Assembly (NCBI RefSeq): GCF_018446385.1
Contig: NC_056000.1
Span: 47,958,722 to 48,022,721 of the forward strand
Length of the DNA: 64,000 bases
Reading direction: 5' to 3'
From: Zingiber officinale
Lineage: Eukaryota > Streptophyta > Magnoliopsida > Zingiberales > Zingiberaceae
A program made the position numbers and the translations under genes. The number at the start of each line of letters is the position of its first letter. Within the stretch, counting starts at the first letter, position 1. Under the pieces are notes generated by a model. It worked only from the letters and a program-made list of their open reading frames with translations, ran no database searches and was not told the DNA's origin. Positions 36,948 to 50,390 of this stretch are shown one piece after another.

Positions 36948-37971
36948 TGTTGGCAATCTTTGGACCGGCTAGAAGGAGAGTTGAATAGCCGATCACCCCA
37001 CCCCAAATCGCTTTCCTACGTATTCGTTTGCACAGCGAAATACAAATAATACATATACGAATATGAAAGATAAACTACAAAGACAAGAAAGCAAACCATT
37101 ACATGTCAATTTATGTGGTTCAGAGATAACTTACTTCTACTTCACAACTGTTCGTAAGATGGACGATCCTTATCCGTTAGTGGATTAGCCCCTTGTAAAC
37201 TCCGGTTACCTCAAGTCTCCTTGTAGGTGGAGAAACCTCATCATAACACCAACCGAGATCTCTTGGATTACAAAGAGTACTTGAAGACTTTGATGACTAC
37301 TAATTAAGGTTAACCACTACTAATTTCGCCAACCAAGACAAACCACCCCAAGATCCATTATATAGAGCTTAAGAAAATTAGCAAGTTGATTTTACTGTTA
37401 CCAGTTGACTGATACTTTCACTAGTCGATTGGTACTGGCCAACGGTCCTCTGCAGAACCCGTGATTCTGCCAACGGCTCTTTACTAGTAACTGATCCCTT
37501 CAACCATTGGGCACAGAAGCATTCTGTGCCCTGCCCTAGTTGACTAGTCCAGACGTTAGTCGACTGGTAAAACCCTAAACCTAGGGGTTTCCTTCTCAAG
37601 TACATTTCTCTCGCACTTGGATCCTCACGACTCACTTGACTCTTCTTTACAGCCTTGACCTCTTGCCTTCAAGCTTCCTTTCTCTGGCTCTTGTCCCTCA
37701 GATGCATTCAAGCTTGCATCTTGTCCCAATGTTATCCTTAGCGTACGCCCCGAAGTGTGATTCACTTGGCTTGTCTTTGTTGTATTGTCCATGATCCCTC
37801 AGATGCTCTATCTTTTACCAAACCTGAAGTCATCAAGTTAAGTCATATGTGTATTTAGCAAACCTGCACAACTCAAATATATATCAAATACAAGGTTAAA
37901 CCTAACTTAAACCCTTTTGTCCAAACATCAAAACTCATGGTCACACCGGACCCTCAAGATTAGTTACAACA
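36948..37971 (-). repeat. 3' LTR of the outer gag-only element
   Basis: 1024 bp; the reverse complement begins TGTTGTAACTAATCTTGAGG. It matches 53875-54905 along its length, with many small differences, so the insertion is not recent. It contains agtcgactgg-type palindromes at about 37385-37570. Confidence 0.85.
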
Positions 37972-38218
37972 ATCTCCTCCTTTTTTATATTTGATAATAC
38001 GTTTAAATTAGGAAAAACATAATAGCAATCAACTATGCCAAGTCACACTTGAATTTACATTTCCAAGGCTACACATTTAGACTTACACCACCAAGAAAAT
38101 ATGTAATATGCATTGGAACCTATCACAAGGCTTCCCCTACACCTAAGCTCCCCATTGAGCTAGGAATTTTTCCAAAAGGATATTTAAGAACCTATCACAA
38201 GGCTCCCTTACATCTAAG

Positions 38219-40634
38219 TGTTAGAGTGTATACTAAAAGCCTAGCTTTTGGTATAAACATTTATCTAGAAATAAAAATCACATTGGTCAAATATCTACAT
38301 TTATGATAAATGTAGTTGTTCAATTAATTTATATTGTAGATAACATGGTGTGTGGTGTCACACACAGAGGATCATGTTATCAGTATCTTATAAATTATAA
38401 ACAGTAGCTCACGACCATAATGGAAAGGAACAAACCATTGGAAGGTCGTAGTGTAATTAGGTATCAGTTTATCTTTACTGTATAATTACACTAGTACACT
38501 CAGAGTGTATTGAGTAGGACCATTTGAGGTCGTTTCTTTTATACTGATTTTATAAAGAAACAAAGACCTCGGTTATTATGGAAGTGTGTGCTCTTAATCC
38601 TAATATAATAACAAGCACATATATTTGATATTTATTTCTTTAATTTATCAATGGGTGAGATTTAGTTCGATAAATCAATAAGCCCGATAAGTTGGGAAAT
38701 GGTATCACTTATAGTGTGTGTTGTTGATTATAGAAGGAAACTGTGTCCTAGAGATACTAGGTTGATAATGTCCTCAAGAGGAGCTCATAAGGATTATATT
38801 GTCATGTTAAACCCTGCAGGTGGACTTAGTCCGACATGATAATAAGGTTGAGTGGTACTACTCTTGGACTAAGATATTAATTAAATGAGTTGTCAGTAAC
38901 TCACTTAATTAGTGGACATTCGATATCTTAAACACAGGGAGACTAACATGCTCATAATAAGAAGGAGCCCAAAAATGTAATTTGGGATTGGTGCGGTAGT
39001 TCAATAATAGTTCTCTAGTGGAATGAATTATTATTGATAAAATTAAGTTGTGTGTTCAGGGCGAACACGGGATGCTTAATTTTATCGGGAGACCAAAACC
39101 AATTCCTCCTCTCGGTCCCTATCGTAGCCTCTTATTTATAGAGTTCTATACCCACCTATACCCACCTTCTATACCCACCAATAAGGGGCCGACCAAGCTA
39201 GCTTGGGAACCAAGCTAGGGCCGGCCTAGGTATAAAATTGGGTGGCCGGCCCTAGCTTGAACCCAAGCTAGTGGGGGCCGGCCAAATTAAATTAAAAAGG
39301 GATTTTAATTTTAATTTTTATTATGTGGAAGAAATAATTTATTAAAGAGAATTAAAATAAAAATATCTCTCTTGTAAAAGATCTACAAAGATTAAAGAAA
39401 GAGATTAAATCTCTTTCCTTATTTGTAGATTGGTGAGATATTTTATTTTCTCTTTAAATTATCCACATGTTGATAAAATTAAAATTATAGAAATTTCCTT
39501 TTATCAACCATGAAGAGATTTTAAAGAGAAATTTTATTTTTTAAAATTTCCGGAAACAAATTAGGAAGTTTTAATTTGTTGATTAAAACTTGTCTAATTT
39601 ATTTCCTCTTGATGTGGCCGGCCATTAGAGATTAATTGGGGAAATATTATTTTATTTTTCTCAATTAAATCATGTCAAGGGAATTAAGGAAATTTTATTG
39701 TAATTAAATTTCCTAATTTGCCTAGGCCAAGGAATATAAAAGAAGGGGTGAGGGTGCCTTCACAAGATACAACCTCTATTATTCTCCCTCTCCTATTCTT
39801 TGGTGTGGCCGGCCAACATCTTCTCCCTTTCTTCCTCTTTGTGGTGGCCGAAATTCTCTATTGCTTGGAGCTCTTGTGGAGGCCGGATACTACTTGGAGA
39901 AGAAGAAGAAGAAGAAGGAGAGAAAGCTTGCATCTCTTGGAGCTTGGTTGGTGTTTTTCTTCTTCCTTGGTGAAGCTTTATTTTTTTGTGGCCGAACCTA
40001 GCTAGGAGGAGTAGAAGGTGGTTGGTGGTTTCTCATCTCGGAAGATCGTTGCCCACACAACGTCCGAGGTTAGAAGAGGAATACGGTAGAAGATCAAGAG
40101 GTTTTTTTTTCTAAAAGGTATAACTAGTAATTTTTCTTTCCGCATCATACTAGTTATTTTTGGAAATAATACTAAATACAAGAGGCATACGATTCTAGAG
40201 TTTCGAATTTGTTTTCGATATAGTGTTCTTTTGTTTTTCTTTTCCTTGTGATTTGATTGTTCTTTTCGGTTAACCTAAAGTTATTTTAGGAAATTAAATA
40301 TTAGCTTTCTATAAAAGGTTTTGTCTAGTCGGTGGTGGTTGCTCCCATATCCAAGAAGGCCATGTGCCTCGCCACGTCGAACCGATTATGGAAATTAATA
40401 TTTAATGGAATTAATAACTTAAGGTGACTTGGGTCGAACGTGTTAAGTTCCGCAGGAGATTCAAGTCAAAACCTAAAAGAACAACTAGATTAAGTTTTGG
40501 ATCAAACGTGTTAAGTTCCGCAGGCGATCCAAAATTTAATTTAAAAGAACACATGGTAGCTAGGAAAAGGTTCAGACCTTTGTACAAAATTTTTGTACAG
40601 TGGAACCTCTAGGCTTTCCGAGTAGCAACCAACA
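38219..40634 (+). repeat. 5' LTR of copia element A
   Basis: 2416 bp. It includes five GGCCGGCC palindromes (about 39218-39810), a TATA box at 39735-39740 and, near its end, two copies of gtgttaagttccgcagg (about 40440 and 40508). The 3' LTR is nearly identical. Confidence 0.92.
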
Positions 40635-43600
40635 ATTGGTATCAGAGCTAGGGTTTTGCCTCTGTGTATTTGGTATTAGTTTAATTATGCACATGTCATA
40701 CATAATTTAGGCAGGATAATAGTAGGATGTGCTAACTTTGTGGATGCAGGATCCAACTATTATGGCTTATAGTTTTATGTGTGTGATTGGACCCTTGGAC
40801 ATGTCAAGGGCATTTATATGTGTGTGCATGATTGTATTATAAAATACAGCAGGAGCTGTATTTAGTTTTATTAGGATTTTATTTTGATCTAGATACATGT
40901 ACATTCCTTTTATGGAATATAGGATCAAAATTGTAAAATTCTATTTATGTCACGGATCGAATCTTGCAAAGCGTGGAACCTTCTAAGGACCAGAGGTGCA
41001 GCGGAACAAGGAGCAAGATGAATGCGACACCGGTGGCGGTGGCCAAATATGGCAGCAGCTTGGGATGACAACACATGGAGGATAACTAGAGATAAAAGCC
41101 ATAATAGTTGAAAATTAGATTTTCTATTTATTGCTTTTATATTGTGCATGTTAGTTTACAAGTTTAGTAGGCTAGCATAGTTAAAATTCCTCATTAATAA
41201 ATAACTAAGTGGGAGAGGGATTTTAAGTAAATCCCATGGTCTCCATTACTGGTTTGTAAGTGATGCAAACAAGCTTGCGCGGCTCTGAGTGCCTTCCTCC
41301 ATAACGGATGAGCTAGTTTGCAGATCACTAGAACAGACTTCCATTTTTGGATGACTATAGAAAGTTGATTAAGAGCGTGTGATCTTCCCCAACGGAAGGG
41401 GCATAATCTTATTAATGGACTTAGTGTCAAGTAATGGTATACACTTAGACACATCTAATAGTATCCTCCCCATCGGAGTCACTGCTATTATTTGTGTGAC
41501 CAAATGAAACCAACTATTAATTTGTCATAAAACTAGGTTGACAAGATAATAAAATTAAAGGGTTAAAACCCCTCTTACAAATGATTGATTTTGTATACGT
41601 CCACACTAACGTGGCATACAAAATTAACGGTGTTTGAGATAATTTTATTTGTCATAAAGTTACGTTGACAAGATAGTCAATGGGTAAAACCCTCCTCTTA
41701 CAAATGTTGATTTTGTATACGTCCACACTAACGTGGCATGCAAAATTCACGGTGTTTTGAGGTGTTGGTAAATTTAAATAGTATTGTTAGAGGAATCAAT
41801 ATTATTTTAAATTTAGAGTCTTGACCAAATATTTGATTAAAGATAGACCAACTATTAATTTTATTCGTCATAAAGTAAGGTTGACGAGATAATAAAATTA
41901 AATGATAAAATTTCCTCTTTGAATTTGTATACGTGGCATACAAAATTCATGGGGATTTTTAAGGAGTTGGTCTTAACCAAATATTTTTGTGATTCTTAGG
42001 ATGATGGTCAATCCCTAGCTGATATACTTTAGGATAGACTTAGTGGTCCCAATAATAATTGATTGGAAATAGGATTTGGACATTAAGGTAGACTGTCCTC
42101 TTAGAACTAAGAACAATTTAAGTGTATTTAATTCATTAGTTGAAACATGTCTAGTGGTGTTATCTACCAGAACCTGGAGTGTAGATACAGATGTCATTAA
42201 TCATGTCGGTAATTCATTGCAGGGTTCCAGGAAACCCGACAACTAAATGAAAATAAAAGCACCGTCCACATGGGCATTACTGCAAAAATAGCAGCTGTTA
42301 CAGTGGGAGAGGTTTATTCTCTAAAAGGAATAAAATATGGATTATTAGAAATTGTCTTTACATACTAAGTTTAGAAAGAACCTGATTTCAGTTTCTAAAC
42401 TATTATAGAATAGATATTGTGTCTATTTTGATAACAAAGTTGTTATCAAGAAAAATAGGGAAGTTATCTATTCTGGTATGTTGGTTGAAAATTTAAAATC
42501 CAATAACTCTCACGATGCAACAAATGGAAATTAGTAACACATCTTCTAACTTTAAGAGAAAGTAACCTTCGGAAATGAACCAATTATATCTTTGGCATCT
42601 AAGGCTAGGTTATATTAACTTGAGTATGATTCATTGGTAGCTGATGAACTTTTGGGTTCATTAGTAGTGGAAATCTTTCCAACCTGCGAGTCTTACTTGG
42701 AAGGAAAAATAACCAAGAAGCTTTCAAGTCTAAGGGGTATGGAGTCAAAGATATGTTGAAATTGGTTCATTCTGATTTGTGTGATCCTATGACAATCCAA
42801 GCAAGAGGTTGTTTCAAATATTTCATCTATTTTATAGACAACTATTTGATATACGGATACATTTACTTGATGTGCCACAAGTCTAAGTGCTTTGATTAGT
42901 TCAAAGAGTATGAGGCTGATGTGGAGAAATGTCAAGGTAAAGTATCAAGACACTACGGTGAGATCGTAGTGGCAAGTACCTCTTGGGAGAATTTAGGAGT
43001 CACTTATCGAAGTAGGGATTCAATCCCAACTAACTACACCTAGGTATATCCCAACAGAATGGTGTAGAAAAAGGAAGGTATAGGACTCTTATGGAAATAA
43101 GTAGATTGATGATGAGTTATTTAGAAAATTACCAAATTCATTTTAAGGATATACTCTGGAAACGGAAGTGAACATAGTACCTTCCAAAGTCAGAACTCTC
43201 TACTCATATAGAATTGCTGAATAGCGTAAGCCTATTTTGAAGCATATTCGGATTTGGGTAGTCCAGCACATATGCTGAAGAGAGACAATGATAAGTTGGA
43301 CAGGAATTCACTTGTTTGTGGGTTATCCTAGAGAAATGAAAGTAGGTTTATAGTCTTAAAAATCAGAAGGTCATTATTAGCATCAATGATCGATTTTTAG
43401 AAAAGAACTATGTAATAAACCTCATGCCCATAAGAAAATTTGTTCTTAAGGAAATAATAAAAGACATGTCTAATCTAGTACCAACTGTACAAGATGAGAT
43501 ACCACAAGGAAACTGCAACACGTATCACAAATGATACACAATTGAAGAAAGTGCCTCATCGTAGTGGGAGGGTTGTTAGGCAACCTAAAAAGATTTATGT

Positions 43601-45166
43601 TTTGGGAGAGTTTTTTGGACTCGATCCCTGGAGGACATGAATCTGATCTCCGGACATATGACGAAGCACTCCAAGTAAAGATGCAATATCTTGGCAAAGA
43701 GTAATGAATAACAGAATTAGAATATATGCATTCTAATAAAATCTGGAAGCTTATAGAACCACCAAATGGTATAAAAGCCTTTGGGTGTAAAAAGGTCTAT
43801 ATTAGGAAAAGAGGGATAGACAGGAAGGTAGAAACTCTCAAAGCAAGGCTAGATGAAAAAGGAAACTTTTTCACTGGTAGTCATGCTTAAGTCTATCCGG
43901 ATTCTTTTATCTATTTGGCAAGTGGATGTCAAGACAGCATTCCTTAATGGAAGTCTTGAAGAAAACATCCATATAAAGCAACCAGAAGGGTTCATTGCAA
44001 AGGGCTAAGAGCATTTTGTGTGTAAGCTCAATCAGTCTATGGACTGAGGCAAAGCTTCAAGGTCTTGGAACATCCGGTTTATCAAAGTAATCCAGATCTA
44101 TGGATTTAGTAACCGGATAAGTCTTGTGTATACAAAAGATGTGATGGAAACGTGGTGGTATTTCTTGTACTATACTTAGATAACATTTTTGGTAGTTGGA
44201 AACAATATCAAAATGTTGTCAGAAGTAAGGGTATGGTTGTCCAAACAATTCGATATAAAGGACTTGGGAGAATGTATATATTTTTGAGATCAAAGTAATA
44301 AGGGATCGCAAGAAAAGAATATTTTACTTATCCCAAGCTTCATACATCAGAAATATCCCTGCTCGTTTTAAGCATACAAAACTCCAAGAAAGGTTTCTTA
44401 CCTTTTCAGGATTGAGTAACTTTATCTAAAGATATGTCTCTGTAGACTTCAAAGGAGATAAAGGAAATAAAGGCAGTTTTTATGCTACGGTGTCGAAGCC
44501 TAATGTATGCTATGCACGAGATCGAATCTGTTTGCCAAGGGCATAGTTAGCAGATATCAAAGTAACCAAGGACAAGGGGACTGCAGGAAAGCATATATTG
44601 TAGTACCTTAGAGGCACTAGAGATTATATGCTAGCTTACAAGGCAGTTAATTTAGTCCTTGTGGGTTGCATGGATTTTGACTTCCAATCGGATAGGGACA
44701 ATAATAAGTCAACCTCGGGGTTTTGTGTTTACTTTAGGAGGTAAAGTCATAACTATGGAAGAGTGATAAGCATAGGTGTTTTCTGGACTCACCATAGAAG
44801 CTTAGTATATGGCAAGCCTCGAGGTAGCTATAAAAGCGAATGACTCAATAATCTCAAGATAGGCTTAGATATGATTTGGTTTGTCCAAAGATTATTACAA
44901 TTTATTGTAATAATATTGGTGCGATAGCAAACTTCAAGAAACCATAAGTCTATAAAGGCAAGTAAACACAATAGAGCTAGTACCACCCAATACGAGAAAT
45001 CGATAAACGAGGAGAAGTTGTTGCTACCTAGATTGCATCGGTGATGACCTATAGATCCTTCCACCGAGGTCCTTAAGGCAAGAGCTTTTGATGGACATGT
45101 TGAAGGGTTAGGAATCGGATGTATGGCACAGATATAGACCTTAGTCTTTTAGTATAAGTGGGAGAT

Positions 45167-47569
45167 TGTTAGAGTGTATACTAAAAGCCTAGCTTTTGGT
45201 ATAAACATTTATCTAGAAATAAGAATCACATTGGTCAAATGTATACATTTATGATAAATATAGTTGTTCAATTAATTTATATTGTAGATAACATGGTGTG
45301 TGGTGTCACACACAGAGGATCATGTTATCAGTATCTTATAAATTATAAACAGTAGCTCACGACCATAATGGAAAGGAACAAACCATTGGAAGGTCGTAGT
45401 GTAATTAGGTATCAGTTTATTTTGACTGTATAATTACACTAGTACACTCAGAGTGTATTGAGTATAACCATTTGAGGTCGTTTCTTTTATACTGATTTTA
45501 TAAAGAAACAAAGACCTCGGTTATTATGGAAGTATGTGCTCTTAATCCTAATATAATAACAAGCACATATATTTGATATTTATTTCTTTAATTTATCAAT
45601 GGGTGAGATTTAGTTCGATAAATCAATAAGCCCGATAAGTTGGGAAATGGTATCACTTATAGTGTGTGTTGTTGATTATAGAAGGAAACTGTGTCCTAGA
45701 GATACTAGGTTGATAATGTCCTCAAGAGGAGCTCATAAGGATTGTCATGTTAAACCCTGCAGGTGGACTTAGTCCGACATGATAATAAGGTTGAGTGGTA
45801 CTACTCTTGGACTAAGATATTAATTAAATGAGTTGTCAGTAACTCACTTAATTAGTGGACATTCGATATCTTAAACACAGGGAGACTAACACACTCATAA
45901 TAAGAAGGAGCCCAAAATGTAATTTGGGATTGGTGCGGTAGTTCAATAATAGTTCTCTAGTGGAATGATTATTATTGATAAAATTAAGTTGTGTGTTCGG
46001 GCGAACACGGATGCTTAATTTTATCGGGAGACCAAACCAATTCCTCCTCTCGGTCCCTATCGTAGCCTCTTATTTATAGAGTTCTATACCCACCTATACC
46101 CACCTTCTATACCCACCTATAAGGGGTCGGCCAAGCTAGCTTGGGAACCAAGCTAGGGCCGGCCTAGGTATGGGTGGTCGGCCCTAGCTTGAACCCAAGC
46201 TAGTGGGGGCCGGCCAAATTAATTAAAAAAGGATTTTAATTTTAATTTTATTATGTGGAAGAAATAATTTATTAAAGAGAATTAAAATAAAATATCTCTC
46301 TTGTAAAAGATCTACAAAAGATTAAAGAAAGAGATTAAATCTCTTTCCTTATTTGTAGATTGGTGAGATATTTTATTTTTTCTTTAAAATTATCCACATG
46401 TTGATAAAATTAAAATTATAGAAATTTCCTTTTATCAACCATGAAGAGATTTTTAAAGAGAAATTTTATTTTTAAAATTTCCGGAAACAAATTAGGAAGT
46501 TTTAATTTGTTGATTAAAACTTGTCTAATTTATTTCCTCTTGATGTGGCCGGCCATTAGAGATTAATTGGGGAAATATTATTTTATTTTTCTCAATTAAA
46601 TCATGTCAAGGGAATTAAGGAAATTTTATTGTAATTAAATTTCCTAATTTGCCTAGGCCAAGGAATATAAAAGAAGGGGTGAGGGTGCCTTCACAAGATA
46701 CAACCTCTATTATTCTCCCTCTCCTATTCTTTGGTGTGGCCGGCCAACGTCTTCTCCCTTTCTTCCTCTTTGTGGTGGCCGAAATTCTCTATTGCTTGGA
46801 GCTCTTGTGGAGGCCGGATACTACTTGGAGAAGAAGAAGAAGAAGGAGAGAAAGCTTGCATCTCTTGGAGCTTGGTTGGTGTTTTTCTTCTTCCTTGGTG
46901 AAGCTTTATTTTTTGTGGCCGAACCTAGCTAGGAGGAGTAGAAGGTGGTTGGTGGTTTCTCATCTCGGAAGATCGTTGCCCACACAACGTCCGAGGTTAG
47001 AAGAGGAATACGGTAGAAGATCAAGAGGTTTTTTTTTCTAAAAGGTATAACTAGTAATTTTTCTTTCCGCATCATACTAGTTATTTTTGGAAATAATACT
47101 AAATACAAGAGGCATACGATTCTAGAGTTTCGAATTTGTTTTCGATATAGTGTTCTTTTGTTTTTCTTTTCCTTGTGATTTGATTGTTCTTTTCGGTTAA
47201 CCTAAAGTTATTTTAGGAAATTAAATATTAGCTTTCTATAAAAGGTTTTGTCTAGTCGGTGGTGGTTGCTCCCATATCCAAGAAGGCCATGTGCCTCGCC
47301 ACGTCAGTACTGGGAACCGATTATGGAAATTAATATTTAATGGAATTAATAACTTAAGGTGACTTGGGTCGAACGTGTTAAGTTCCGCAGGAGATTCAAG
47401 TCAAAACCTAAAAGAACAACTAGATTAAGTTTTAGATCAAACGTGTTAAGTTCCGCAGGCGATCCAAAATTTAATTTAAAAGAACACATGGTAGCTAGGA
47501 AAAGGTTCAGACCTTTGTACAAAATTTTTGTACAGTGGAACCTCTAGGCTTTCCGAGTAGCAACCAACA
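45167..47569 (+). repeat. 3' LTR of copia element A
   Basis: 2403 bp, same order of features as the 5' LTR, TATA box at 46666-46671. The frame at 46649-47041 is LTR leader sequence, not a gene. Confidence 0.92.
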
Positions 47570-47574
47570 CTAAG

Positions 47575-49502
47575 CTCCTCATTAAGTTAGGAATTTTACC
47601 TTAAAAGTATTTAACGTTTTTTACTTAAACCTTATTTCTCTCACTTTGCCTAATATCAAAAAGCTTTCAACAATATCCCAATTGTTGAAACTTGATCATC
47701 CAGACTAACCATAAACTCATGTATTTATCTCCCAAGGATCTCATACACCTATACGAATTGTCCCGATCAAACCCAATACTAAAAAATAGTTTTGGACTTG
47801 TACCAGTCGACTGTCACAGTTATTAGTCGACTACTCTCATCGAATTAAACTTACAGAACCATTCTATATTCGATAAATACTATTACCAATCAACTGATAT
47901 CTGCATTAGTCGACTGACACCATATTTTCAACTCAAATTATATTTTGAACCCAACTTCAAAAATGCACTAAAAATTTCACAGACATCCAAAAATCCCTAA
48001 ATTTTATGAAGATGTCTATTTTACCTGTGTCTACTTAGAAAAAATATATTAAAAATGTACATATTTCAGATCCCAAGATTGACACAAATTCCAAAACTAA
48101 CTAAATGGTTCAATTCAACTTTGATTTAAAGTCCTAGTTTTGACTTTCTCTTGATGTATCTGTCGATACTAAACTTAATGCATCCCTAGCATTAGTTTAT
48201 GTGCCATCTATACATCCAAAACCAATCGTCATGTAATATGAACCCAATTTCATATTTTCACGTATGAAACATATCCCATATGTACCAATTCCCTATGTTT
48301 GAAACTCAAGTCCGTCTCCAAATCATTTTGACACATTTCATGACACATCTAGAATCCCAAGCAATATCCACTTGAGATCCATTGGCCATAGTTCCTAAAT
48401 TAACTCTTTGAGCTATCCCTAGAGCTCTTGACCTTAGCTATCTTCTTATATACTTTCTCCACTATGGTTAAACCACAATGCTCCACCTTGGACACCTCAT
48501 CCTTGCCATAATCATATGCAACCCTAGCATATTTCTTCTCATTGGCCTTAGATGACTCTCCCTTGCCCTTGGTTACTCCTCCCTTGTCATTATCATGTGT
48601 CACCCTAGCATATGATCTCCTTTTGACCTTGGAGGGACTAGATTGATATCTGAAACCCAATTTATCATTGTTTGATTTTTGGCTACCCAACACCATACCT
48701 AACCCCTTAGATCCAATATTGAATTTCTCTAGGATTTTCTCTAAATTATCAAGCTTTACCTTTAAAGCTTGATTCTCCTTTTCTAGACTCTTAATTCTAG
48801 AATTGACTTGTCTACCTTGGACATTACTAGACATACCCATCTACCTAGGCATATGTCTTTCCTTCCCCTAGGTTCTCCATTTCCTTCTTCTCCTTAGGTA
48901 ATGAGAATTTAACTTGTTTAAGTCTATCATGCATAGGTACCTTAGGATTAATTCTAAAATTTACCCTACTTCTATCATAATGCTTAAATCCAAAATTATG
49001 CATGGGCATACTTTGATTAACAAAATCATTTTTCCTAATATGCATGGGAAAATAACAATTTGAATTACATTTCAAATTAGGGTATATCTCCCTTACACTT
49101 GAAGCTCCCCCTTGACTTGAGCTTCTCTTCTTCTCTCATTTCTTCAAATGTGCTAGCTTCTTAATCTCCCTCTTCTTAAGACATTTGGTGTGGTTGTGAC
49201 CCTTTTCTCCACACGTGAAGCATACAATGCTCATTTTCCTCAAGGTTTCTTGATTCTTACAACCCATGTTAGTATTTAAAATAACTTAATTGGATTAGGA
49301 GTTACCTTCTTCTTACTCATTGGTCACCTACTCTTGTAATATCCTTTCTCATTGCACCTGAAACAAATAATGTAGTCCTTTAACTTCACTTCGGTGGAGG
49401 TGCTAGCAAGGTTGACTATTCTAAGTCCTCTTCTTCATCCGTCATGGCTTTTTCTTCAACCTTTGATAATGTTTCCTCATCCACACTTGTGGATGACATT
49501 TT
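47575..49502 (-). mobile_element. Gag-derived interior of the outer element (zinc-knuckle and coiled-coil part)
   Basis: The minus strand at about 49130-49400 shows zinc-knuckle phrases (CFTCGEKGHNHTKC and a second CFRC-type). At 48400-48840 there is a Lys/Glu-rich coiled-coil segment (RIKSLEKENQALKVKLDNLE). The layout resembles the C-terminal part of the gag at 50391-51845. The stretch 47575-48400 is non-coding and holds agtcgact palindromes at about 47815-47925. It is a fossil. Confidence 0.7.
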
Positions 49503-50335
49503 TGTTGGAACCCCGAGGTGTTTTGATGTGATCAAACAAGTTAAGTTAGGTCCTACTTTGTCTAACCCTTGTGTCTAAGTGTGCAGGAGCTTAGGAACAC
49601 AAGAAGTCGAGCGGAGGACGCGGTTAGCGAGAAGGACGGCATGGGAGAGAGCCGACGGGCTCGGTGAGTCCGAGGGATGAGGTGACCGCGGAAGAGTACA
49701 CCGGTGGACGAGAAGAACGTGCGCGATGTTCGAGGGACGAGAAACCGGGAAGGAAGGCTGCTCGAGGAGAAGGCCGAAACTTGGGTTCGGGTGAGTCCTA
49801 TTCCGGATGGCCGAGATCACCCAAGCTAGCGGAGTTGGAGTGAAAGTCTTAGACCGAGAAAAGTCAACTATGTTAACTTTCCTGGTCCGGGCGCCCAGAA
49901 CCATTCAGGGTGCCCGGACTCGGATTTTGACCAGGATCGCGTCAAACGCGATCTGAACGTTGGGGGATAAAATTTTATCCCCCCCCCCCAGGGCGCCCCG
50001 AACAGTGCTATAAATATAGCACTGATCTGCACAGTTAATAAAACTAACTTGTAATCCATTGTCTCTGTGCTTTATATTCTTTTGTACTGTCAACGTTGTA
50101 AGAGGCTACTCCGCCCAGAGGAGAATCAGATAGTGCGCCATCGTTGCCTTGGATTTGTAATCCTATGATTGCAAACCAAGTAAACCCTTTGCGTCTGAAT
50201 TTGTTTTAAATTAGTCTCTTTTATTTATTATTACAAGTTCTTTTAAATTAGTTGAATATCTGAGAAAGGTTTGTGGTTTATTTTTTGTAGGGCAATTCAC
50301 CCCTCCCCTCATGCCGACCTCCAAAGGGACCAACA
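49503..50335 (+). repeat. 5' LTR of the inner gag-only element
   Basis: The TATA box lies in a 20-nt inverted repeat (agtgctataaatatagcact, 50004-50023). A GC-rich block with GGGCGCCC-type palindromes precedes it. Confidence 0.88.
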
Positions 50336-50390
50336 AGTGGTATCAGAGCAAGGCGCTTCAGGAGGACTAACCGCCGATCGAAGCAACGAG

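Larger units (their letters stand above)
38219..47569 (+). mobile_element. Ty1/copia element A with 2.4-kb LTRs
   Basis: LTRs at 38219-40634 and 45167-47569 (2416 and 2403 bp, both TGTTAG...CCAACA) are flanked by the 5-bp duplication ctaag (38214-38218, 47570-47574). The primer site attggtatcagagc follows the 5' LTR and the polypurine tract aagtgggaga precedes the 3' LTR. The interior keeps recognisable gag-pre-integrase and integrase (about 42590-43080), reverse transcriptase (about 43740-44300) and RNase H (about 44480-45100) in copia order. It is structurally complete but its coding region is broken many times. The LTRs differ by only about 1-2 percent by eye, so the insertion is young. 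Each LTR has a TATA box (39735, 46666). Confidence 0.92.

Noticed and set aside
39718-40005. Repeated small frames starting MPRPRNIKEG and MTWVERVKFR in the copia LTRs
   Set aside because: They lie in LTR leader sequence downstream of the TATA box and recur only because the LTR is repeated; no coding family.
44885-44920. Perfect inverted repeat attattacaat-tt-attgtaataat in copia interiors
   Set aside because: It falls in the conserved RNase H coding region and is explained by the codons there.
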